From: an uncultured Pseudomonadota bacterium | GTDB lineage: Bacteria > SAR324 > NAC60-12 | Assembly: GCA_913056375.1 (NCBI GenBank) | Contig: CAJXNF010000193.1 | Coordinates: 1-5,994 of the forward strand | Length of the DNA: 5,994 nucleotides | Direction of reading: 5' to 3' | Translations under genes and position numbers: made by a program | Notes under the pieces: generated by a model | The model's database searches: none | Seen by the model: the letters and a program-made list of their open reading frames with translations, nothing else | What the model was told of the DNA's origin: nothing | Shown: piece after piece, positions 1-4,911 of the stretch | Position numbering within the stretch: the stretch's first letter is position 1 | Layout: each line of letters begins with the position of its first letter

Positions 1-77
1 GGCTACTCCAGCTCACTTAGATGGTGTACAGACTCTCACTACGGAATCTGCCTACGCACTTTGGTTGAGAAAGTCTG
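1..77 (+). repeat. 77-bp exact direct repeat, copy 1 (window edge)
   Basis: Bases 1-77 match 294-370 base for base (offset 293). The match stops at 78, which is T here and G at 371. The left limit of the repeat is unknown because it lies at the window edge. The other copy sits in its expected place inside the CxxxCW gene, so this copy is the displaced one. Confidence 0.95.
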
Positions 78-169
78 TCCATCTCCTTGGTGGGCAGCTT
101 TATGGAATGTCGGCCGATCTGCCGGAAAATGTACGCCAATTACGAAGAATACTTGAAAGAGAGACGTGA
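2..169 (+). CDS. C-terminal tail of an unidentified protein (partial)
   Basis: An open frame enters from the left edge and runs 55 codons to a TGA at 167-169. The stop overlaps the GTG start of the next gene in a GTGA arrangement, typical of translationally coupled neighbours, which supports this frame. The first 25 codons are an exact copy of residues 44-68 of the downstream CxxxCW protein, in the same frame. After base 77 the sequence is unrelated or only weakly similar and ends QLYGMSADLPENVRQL followed by RRILERET. This last stretch faintly resembles sulfatase C-termini (an LY..-D-.E pattern followed by a short helix), but it is too short to assign. The true gene may be represented only by bases 78-169, with the first 77 bases joined on by duplication or artefact. 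No function is claimed. Confidence 0.45.
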   Translation, partial: ATPAHLDGVQTLTTESAYALWLRKSVHLLGGQLYGMSADLPENVRQLRRILERET

Positions 170-795
170 AATGGAATGCTTGCCTAGCTTTGTTCCTAGG
201 TTTGATCTGGGGTAGTGCCGTAGCCTCAACTACTGAAGATGATGAATTCCAGCTTTTCGATTCTGATGGCTATCGTATTCAATCCTACCGGTCGGCTACT
301 CCAGCTCACTTAGATGGTGTACAGACTCTCACTACGGAATCTGCCTACGCACTTTGGTTGAGAAAGTCTGGCCATTTTGTGAATGTGCAACCCGTACTTT
401 GGCGTCAGGGATTTTTTCTTCCAGATCAACCTCTAACAATCATTCCAGGAAGTGACTGGCTACCCAACGTTGGTTTCGGGCAACTGGAAGAACTCTGGGC
501 AGACTATCTCCAACACTATGCTCAGCAGTGGGATGGAATGATCATCTTTTATTGTACTCCTGACTGCTGGCATTCATGGAATACAGCTAAAAGAGTGGCT
601 GAGAAGTGGCCTGATTTGAAGGTGGGGTGGTTTCGAGATGGTATCGATGCTTGGCAGGAAAAGGGATATCCAGTGGAGTTCCTTCAACAACCTCTGCCAA
701 TGCCATGTACCCCCTCAGAAGAAACAGGCGTGGATAAAGGATTCAAAAAGGTAGGCCCACGTAGTTTTCAGCGAGGGATTGGGTCGCTGGGGTAG
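166..795 (+). CDS. Exported rhodanese-like CxxxCW protein, PQQ-dependent catabolism-associated family
   Basis: This 209-residue protein begins with a Sec signal peptide: a short basic start (MKW), a hydrophobic stretch to about residue 16, and a likely cleavage after AVA (residues 18-20). It should therefore be periplasmic. The mature part has a rhodanese-like fold signature: an IPGS-type strand-loop (93-100, PGSDWLP), then FYCTPDCWHSWNTAKR with Cys130, Cys134 and Trp135, then a GWFRDGIDAW motif near 154-163. This matches the family annotated as PQQ-dependent catabolism-associated CXXCW motif protein, whose members lie beside quinoprotein alcohol dehydrogenase and ABC transporter genes. Its biochemical role is not established; a redox or cofactor-handling role is proposed from the cysteines. 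The start is GTG at 166, overlapping the previous stop, with a weak purine-rich GAGAG site just upstream. The last ~35 residues look like a non-conserved tail, and the final 18 codons overlap the end of pobA on the opposite strand. Confidence 0.82.
   Translation: MKWNACLALFLGLIWGSAVASTTEDDEFQLFDSDGYRIQSYRSATPAHLDGVQTLTTESAYALWLRKSGHFVNVQPVLWRQGFFLPDQPLTIIPGSDWLPNVGFGQLEELWADYLQHYAQQWDGMIIFYCTPDCWHSWNTAKRVAEKWPDLKVGWFRDGIDAWQEKGYPVEFLQQPLPMPCTPSEETGVDKGFKKVGPRSFQRGIGSLG
294..370 (+). repeat. 77-bp exact direct repeat, copy 2 (inside CxxxCW gene)
   Basis: This copy encodes about residues 43-69 of the CxxxCW protein, the segment just before the region where the family carries its conserved PGS-WLP motif. 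The coding context continues naturally on both sides, so this is likely the original position. Confidence 0.95.
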
Positions 796-1921
796 AGGAG
801 GTCAGATAATGAAGTTCTGCTTCCTGAATCTTCTGACCAAAAGTACCGGTGTCTGGAAAGCGATGCATCATGGTGGTCATCCACCAGGAGAAACGAACCG
901 CTTTCCAAACACGGGAAAGCGCCTTTTCTGAGTAAGCCTCAAGGCCTGATTCAGAATTTTCTTCGTAGTATTCCTGAAGCGCATTGAAGAGATAGAACAC
1001 ATCACTTGCCGCTAGATTGAGGCCTTTCGCTCCAGTTGGTGGAACAATATGAGCGGCATCCCCACAAATGAACATTGATCCAAATCGAAGAGGTTCGGAG
1101 ACAAAAGAGCGTAGAGGAGCAATCGATTTTTCAATCGATGGTCCTGTGGTGACTTGCCCCGCAGCATCAGGCGGAAGACGAAGACGTAGTTCATCCCAGA
1201 AGCGGTCATCCGACCACTCCTCCACTTTATCCTCCAGAGTACACTGCACATAGTAGCGACTACGCGTCATGCTGCGCATTGAACAAAGTGCAAATCCCCT
1301 GGGATGGTTTGCGTAGATCAACTCGTGCGAAACAGGTGGAACATCCGCCAGGATTCCCAGCCAACCAAAGGGATAGACCTTCTCATAGATCTCAATCGCT
1401 TGCTCTGGAACAGAAGCCCGACTGATTCCGTGGAAACCGTCGCAGCCTGCAATAAAGTCACAGTCCACCCGATGTTCAACCCCGTCTTTTTGGTAGCTTA
1501 CCCAAGGCCGATCGGTATCAAAATCATGAGGTTGTACATTTTGCGCTTCATAGATCGTGATTCCATTAGTCTCTGAGCGACGACTCATCAGATCCTTGGT
1601 CACTTCCGTCTGACCATAGACCATCACCGTTTTACCGCCGCTCATCTCCTGTAAGTCAATTCGATGTCGTTGGCCGTCGAAAGCCAGGTCAAAACCCGAA
1701 TGAATCATTCCTTCTGCATGCATGCGCTCTCCACAGCCTGCCAGTTCAAGCAGTTCGGTGGTCCCTTGCTCCAACACACCGGCTCGAATTCGACTGAGAA
1801 CGTACTCCTGCGACTGCCGCTCAAGGATTAGGGTTTCTACTCCAATGTTGTGAAGCAGCTGCCCCAACAGCAATCCAGCTGGACCCGAACCTATGATCAC
1901 AACCTGCACGCGCTGATTCAT
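743..1921 (-). CDS. pobA: 4-hydroxybenzoate 3-monooxygenase (FAD, NAD(P)H)
   Basis: This flavoprotein hydroxylates 4-hydroxybenzoate at C3 to give protocatechuate in the cytoplasm, using O2 and NAD(P)H. The ATG at 1921 gives 392 residues, close to the usual 394, and begins MNQRVQVVIIGSGPAG. The frame stays open to 1996, but that would add 25 unconserved residues and overlap the upstream gene. Visible parts are the GxGxxG FAD motif (11-16), the CDFIAGCDGFHG motif (154-165) and the ICGDAAHIVPPTGAKG motif with Gly287-Asp288. Allowing a two-residue offset, all known substrate-site residues of the Pseudomonas enzyme are present: Tyr203, Ser214, Arg216, Tyr224, Pro295 and Tyr387 correspond to 201, 212, 214, 222, 293 and 385. 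The protein ends ENYVGLPF, lacking the short acidic tail of the Pseudomonas protein. It is the last gene of the minus-strand cluster, 55 bp after the MetE-like gene, with only a weak Shine-Dalgarno site. No pobR-type regulator is visible beside it. Confidence 0.96.
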   Translation of the reverse strand: MNQRVQVVIIGSGPAGLLLGQLLHNIGVETLILERQSQEYVLSRIRAGVLEQGTTELLELAGCGERMHAEGMIHSGFDLAFDGQRHRIDLQEMSGGKTVMVYGQTEVTKDLMSRRSETNGITIYEAQNVQPHDFDTDRPWVSYQKDGVEHRVDCDFIAGCDGFHGISRASVPEQAIEIYEKVYPFGWLGILADVPPVSHELIYANHPRGFALCSMRSMTRSRYYVQCTLEDKVEEWSDDRFWDELRLRLPPDAAGQVTTGPSIEKSIAPLRSFVSEPLRFGSMFICGDAAHIVPPTGAKGLNLAASDVFYLFNALQEYYEENSESGLEAYSEKALSRVWKAVRFSWWMTTMMHRFPDTGTFGQKIQEAELHYLTSSTPATQSLAENYVGLPF

Positions 1922-1976
1922 ACTTCTGAAACCCGAATCATCTTGATATGCCCTGATTGACTTTCTGGAGAATCGT

Positions 1977-3086
1977 TCAAAGGGAGCCCCATACATCCTG
2001 CGCTACTTCAGTCACCAATCGCAGTTTTGCGGCTTGAGCATCAAAGGCAATGTCATTGCCATGAACCGTACTGGAGAACCCGCACTGCGGTGACAGCGCC
2101 ATTTGCTCCAGCGGCATGTAGCGAGCGGCTTCTTCAATCCGTTGCTTCAACTCGTCTTTGGTCTCCATTTCCTGAAGTTTTGTGGTGACTAATCCCAGAA
2201 CAACCGTCTTGTTTTTTGGAACATGCCGTAAGGGCGCGAAGTCTCCCGATCTTTCATCATCATACTCGAGAAAATAACCATCTACATCCAACTCATTGAA
2301 GAGGACCTCTGCCACAGGTTCGTATCCACCCTCTGCGACCCAGGCACTCTTGAAGTTCCCCCGACAAAGATGCACACAGATGCGCAGACCTGCCGGACGA
2401 TCTGCGATGGCTGCATTGATCAGCTGCGCATAGCGTCTTGGTAAGGCGTCCGGGTCTTCTCCTCTTTGCCGGGCCCCTTCCCTCATTTTAGGATCACACA
2501 AATAAGCTAGATTCGTGTCGTCCAGTTGCACATAACTCGCCCCTCGCTCAGCGAGGGAACGCAACTCCTCCTGATAAGCCTTCGCAACATCTGAATAAAA
2601 GTCCTCCATCTCTGGATAGGCTTCTTCGCTGATTGCTTTGCGGCCTCCCCGAAAATGCAGCATGGTCGGTGATGGAATGGTCACCTTGGGAGTCTTGTTC
2701 GTAATTGATTTCAGAAAGTCAAAATCTGCTCCTTGGATAGAACGCAGGTGGCTGACTTTTCCCTCAACCTTCATCACAGGTGGAGCAAAATTGATAGAGC
2801 CATCCGCGGTCTTGAAGCTGACGTTGATGCCTCCCTCGGTCACAACACCACCCAACTGAGTCAAGAAATCCGTATGAAAATAGGTCCTGCGATATTCTCC
2901 ATCGGTGATTCCCTCCAAACCCAAATCTTCCTGAAATTTGACAATATCGCGGATCGCTCGGTCTTCAACCTCACGTAGTTGCTCAGAGCTAATTTCCTGA
3001 TTTCGAAACTGTTCACGAGCATCCAGCAAAAACTTAGGTCGTAGGAAACTGCCGACATGGTCGGCACGGAATGGTGGCTGTTGCAT
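1977..3086 (-). CDS. Short MetE-like (cobalamin-independent methionine synthase C-domain family) zinc methyltransferase
   Basis: The 369-residue protein corresponds to the catalytic C-terminal barrel of MetE and lacks the ~400-residue N-terminal half of full-length MetE (about 750 aa). It begins FRADHVGSFLRP, followed by a DGEYRR motif (62-67) and QLDDTNLAYLCD (187-198). The MetE zinc-thiolate site appears complete: His239 and Cys241 in CVHLCRGN, Glu274 in FLEYDDE, and Cys335 in LSPQCGFSS. Family members activate a thiol, usually homocysteine, for alkylation. Relatives include YxjG/YxjH-type proteins, methylcobalamin-using core-MetE enzymes and epoxyalkane:coenzyme M transferase, so the methyl donor and acceptor cannot be deduced from sequence. 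The ATG at 3086 is preceded by a GAGA site at good spacing. Its place between an aldolase-like gene and pobA suggests a catabolic alkyl-transfer role rather than housekeeping methionine synthesis, but a plain methionine synthase remains possible. Confidence 0.85.
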   Translation of the reverse strand: MQQPPFRADHVGSFLRPKFLLDAREQFRNQEISSEQLREVEDRAIRDIVKFQEDLGLEGITDGEYRRTYFHTDFLTQLGGVVTEGGINVSFKTADGSINFAPPVMKVEGKVSHLRSIQGADFDFLKSITNKTPKVTIPSPTMLHFRGGRKAISEEAYPEMEDFYSDVAKAYQEELRSLAERGASYVQLDDTNLAYLCDPKMREGARQRGEDPDALPRRYAQLINAAIADRPAGLRICVHLCRGNFKSAWVAEGGYEPVAEVLFNELDVDGYFLEYDDERSGDFAPLRHVPKNKTVVLGLVTTKLQEMETKDELKQRIEEAARYMPLEQMALSPQCGFSSTVHGNDIAFDAQAAKLRLVTEVAQDVWGSL

Positions 3087-3128
3087 CTGTTTTTCTCGTT
3101 AAATTAGAATGAAAACCGTGACGGATTG

Positions 3129-3147
3129 TGGAAACTCAAAGTTTCCA
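3129..3147 (-). other. Small perfect hairpin at the end of the aldolase gene
   Basis: Bases 3129-3135 and 3141-3147 pair perfectly (7 bp) around a 5-nt loop that holds the TGA stop of the aldolase gene. No T-run follows on the minus strand, so it is not a typical rho-independent terminator. It could slightly attenuate or stabilise the message between the two genes, or be chance. Confidence 0.3.
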
Positions 3148-3918
3148 AGTTGGATCTTTTTGATCAACCAGACGGAGGAGGGCAGGCCATTCAGGATGAC
3201 GGTTCTTTGCGCCCGCCTGCGCAGAACCTCCCTCAAATTGCTCTCGGGTCTTGGCCATGATATCAGGGGGAATTCTTTGTAATTTTCCCGTCGACATCGC
3301 ACGTAATTGAACCTCAGCATTACGAATAAACGCCAAGTGCCGAACAAAAGCCCAAGTACAATCTGGACCGGCAGTGATCAGGCCATGATTTCTCAAAACC
3401 AGAGTATGGTTTTCGGTCCCCATCGCTTCTAGCAAACGAGGACTCTCACTCCCGTCAAGAACAATTCCTTCGAAATCATGGTAGCCAACACGCTCAAAGA
3501 ATTGACAGCCTTCCTGTGTTACTGGGATCACTTCGCTATTGGTGGCACACAATGATTGGGAGTGAGCTTCATGAGTGTGCAGAACACAGTGTAGATCCGG
3601 GCGCCCCTTATGAATTGTGGAGTGGATCAAGTACCCAGCCCGGTTGACAGGCCAATCGCTCTCGCTGATCTGATTGCCGTCAATGTCAATCCGAATTAGA
3701 TCACTGGCTCGCAGCTCATCGTAGCGAACTCCAAAGGGATTGATCAAAAAGTGATCAGTTCCCGGAATACGAAGGGTTATGTGATTATAAACCACGCTCG
3801 TCCAGCCATAGTGATCCACCAAGCGATAACAAGCGGCGAGTTGCAGCCTAGCTTGCCACTCAGCTTCAGCCATTCCTTGAGGGGTTCTTGGCCAGAAAAT
3901 TTCAAAGCTGCGTGCCAT
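3136..3918 (-). CDS. Class II aldolase/adducin family protein
   Basis: From the ATG at 3918 the product is 260 residues, a normal size for this family. The family holds zinc-dependent aldolases, epimerases and decarboxylases acting on small oxy-acids, including some that decarboxylate dihydroxyphthalates. The core is clear: NHITLRIPGTDHFLINPFG (45-63), SDLIRID (72-78), the metal-binding pair His114 and His116 in VLHTHEAHS, and a third ligand His178 in LRNHGLI. Aligned without gaps to E. coli L-fuculose-phosphate aldolase, the catalytic Glu73 falls on Gly95 (NRAGYLIH), so classical aldol chemistry is doubtful. The frame is open to 3981, but the 21 extra residues are unconserved and would overlap the dehydrogenase gene; the chosen ATG has a GGAG site 8 nt upstream. 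It follows the dehydrogenase gene by 35 bp and precedes the MetE-like gene by 49 bp. The substrate is unknown. Confidence 0.86.
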   Translation of the reverse strand: MARSFEIFWPRTPQGMAEAEWQARLQLAACYRLVDHYGWTSVVYNHITLRIPGTDHFLINPFGVRYDELRASDLIRIDIDGNQISESDWPVNRAGYLIHSTIHKGRPDLHCVLHTHEAHSQSLCATNSEVIPVTQEGCQFFERVGYHDFEGIVLDGSESPRLLEAMGTENHTLVLRNHGLITAGPDCTWAFVRHLAFIRNAEVQLRAMSTGKLQRIPPDIMAKTREQFEGGSAQAGAKNRHPEWPALLRLVDQKDPTWKL

Positions 3919-3926
3919 CGTACAAA

Positions 3927-3930
3927 CTCC
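3927..3930 (-). promoter_or_regulatory. Ribosome binding site of the class II aldolase gene
   Basis: The minus strand reads GGAG 8 nt before the ATG at 3918. It supports that ATG over the alternative at 3981 and falls within the 35-bp gap after the dehydrogenase gene. Confidence 0.6.
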
Positions 3931-3953
3931 GATTGGAGATGAGAGGGACGAGT

Positions 3954-4901
3954 TTAATGATGAATCGGCTCTGTAGCCCAAAACTCAGGAGCCCGTTCCC
4001 GTAACCGAATCAACCGCGCCATTAAATTAGTGAGAGGAACTTCTTTACCATGCTTGCGAGCGGCTGCCACCAAGTATCCGTTGAGTGATTCAATCTCCGT
4101 CAGGTGTTGGGCTTTCAAATCTTGGAGCATAGATGGTCGGTGATAGGTGTGGTCTGCACAGGCATAGTCAATCAGGCCGTGCACTTTTTCTGGATTCACA
4201 AGTGCGCCTTCCAACTGTGCAATGGTAATGGCTTCCTCAGCAATTTCGTGCGCGAGTTGACGTCCGTCTGGAAACTGTTGAAGCAGACCTGGAGAACCAT
4301 CAACTAGGCTGCACAAGGCATTCATTGCCATATTGAAACAAGCCTTTTGCCAGATAAATGTGCGTACATCACTGGTGACATGAGTTTTCAGACCTGCTTG
4401 ATTCAAATCTTCACCAACCTGATTCACGATCTCGCTATGCTCTCCATTGGCTGAAAACATCCAAGTTTCTGAGCTGCCAGCAGAGCCTACCTCACCTGGT
4501 TTGATGAACTCAGCAGGCATGATCGAGACACCCTCTACAGTTTGATCGATCCCGACATAAGCCGCAACCTGCTGCCCATTACCCAACCCATTTTGCAGTG
4601 TGATGAAATGAGCAGACTGAAGGTTTGAAGGCAGATTGGTCAGGGCTTCTTTCATTTGGTGGGTCTTGGTGAAGAGAAAAACCACATCTGCGAAGTTAGC
4701 GTTAGTAACCAAATCAGCTTGTAGGGGAATCAGATGCTTCTGTTTGTCCAAATGGCAGATCAATCCACCCTGCTCTTTGATCGCCTTGGCGTGATCAGGA
4801 GTTCGATTGAGTAGTTCGACAGGATGCCCTTGTAAAGCGAGTCTTGCTCCAAAAACGGAGCCCATCGCGCCAGCTCCGAGCACACTATACTTCAGCTTCA
4901 T
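3954..4901 (-). CDS. Ketopantoate reductase (ApbA/PanE) family dehydrogenase
   Basis: This 315-residue NADP-dependent 2-oxoacid reductase-type protein has the N-terminal Rossmann motif VLGAGAMGSVFGARLA with GxGAMG at 9-14 and the C-terminal helical PanE domain. The E. coli PanE active-site residues appear conserved: Lys79 in FTKT, Asn104 in LQNG, the catalytic Lys186 in IWQKACFN, Asn190 and Asn194, Ser257 in PSMLQD, and Glu269 in TEIESLNG. The chemistry is therefore likely reduction of a 2-oxo acid to a 2-hydroxy acid, or the reverse. Its position between dctM and an aldolase-like gene argues for a catabolic paralogue rather than pantothenate synthesis, so no panE symbol is given. The start at 4901 (MKLKYSVLGAG) is preferred over an ATG at 4940, which would add 13 unconserved residues and overlap dctM by 35 bp. 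It lies 4 bp after the dctM stop, with a GGGTGA site over that stop, suggesting coupled translation. Confidence 0.88.
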   Translation of the reverse strand: MKLKYSVLGAGAMGSVFGARLALQGHPVELLNRTPDHAKAIKEQGGLICHLDKQKHLIPLQADLVTNANFADVVFLFTKTHQMKEALTNLPSNLQSAHFITLQNGLGNGQQVAAYVGIDQTVEGVSIMPAEFIKPGEVGSAGSSETWMFSANGEHSEIVNQVGEDLNQAGLKTHVTSDVRTFIWQKACFNMAMNALCSLVDGSPGLLQQFPDGRQLAHEIAEEAITIAQLEGALVNPEKVHGLIDYACADHTYHRPSMLQDLKAQHLTEIESLNGYLVAAARKHGKEVPLTNLMARLIRLRERAPEFWATEPIHH

Positions 4902-4905
4902 TGAT

Positions 4906-4911
4906 TCACCC
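4906..4911 (-). promoter_or_regulatory. Ribosome binding site of the PanE-like gene, overlapping the dctM stop
   Basis: On the minus strand GGGTGA contains the dctM TGA stop and ends 4 nt before the ATG at 4901. This favours 4901 over 4940 as the start and suggests re-initiation by ribosomes finishing dctM. Confidence 0.55.

Noticed and set aside
802..840. A possible stem between GGTCAG and CTGACC downstream of the CxxxCW gene, considered as a terminator.
   Set aside because: The loop is about 27 nt, there is no T-run after it, and it lies within pobA coding sequence.
796..931. A perfect AGGAGG at 796-801 followed 7 nt later by an ATG at 809 and a 40-codon plus-strand reading frame, 13 bp after the CxxxCW gene.
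   Set aside because: It lies entirely antisense to well-conserved pobA codons, and the short product resembles nothing known. The AGGAGG arises from Ser/Thr codons on the other strand, so chance is the simplest explanation.
1122..1139. A 7-bp inverted repeat (ATCGATT / AATCGAT) with a 4-nt loop.
   Set aside because: It falls within pobA where a repeated Ser-Ile pair (SIEKSI) is encoded; this segment is conserved in PobA proteins and explains the repeat.
1922..1996. N-terminal extension of pobA to an ATG at 1996.
   Set aside because: The extra 25 residues are not part of PobA proteins, would overlap the MetE-like gene, and the start at 1921 gives nearly the standard length with exact two-residue offset to the Pseudomonas enzyme.
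3742..3760. Two TGATCA palindromes separated by 5 nt, resembling an operator.
   Set aside because: They are inside the conserved FLINPFG coding region of the aldolase-like gene, far from any start, so an operator is unlikely.
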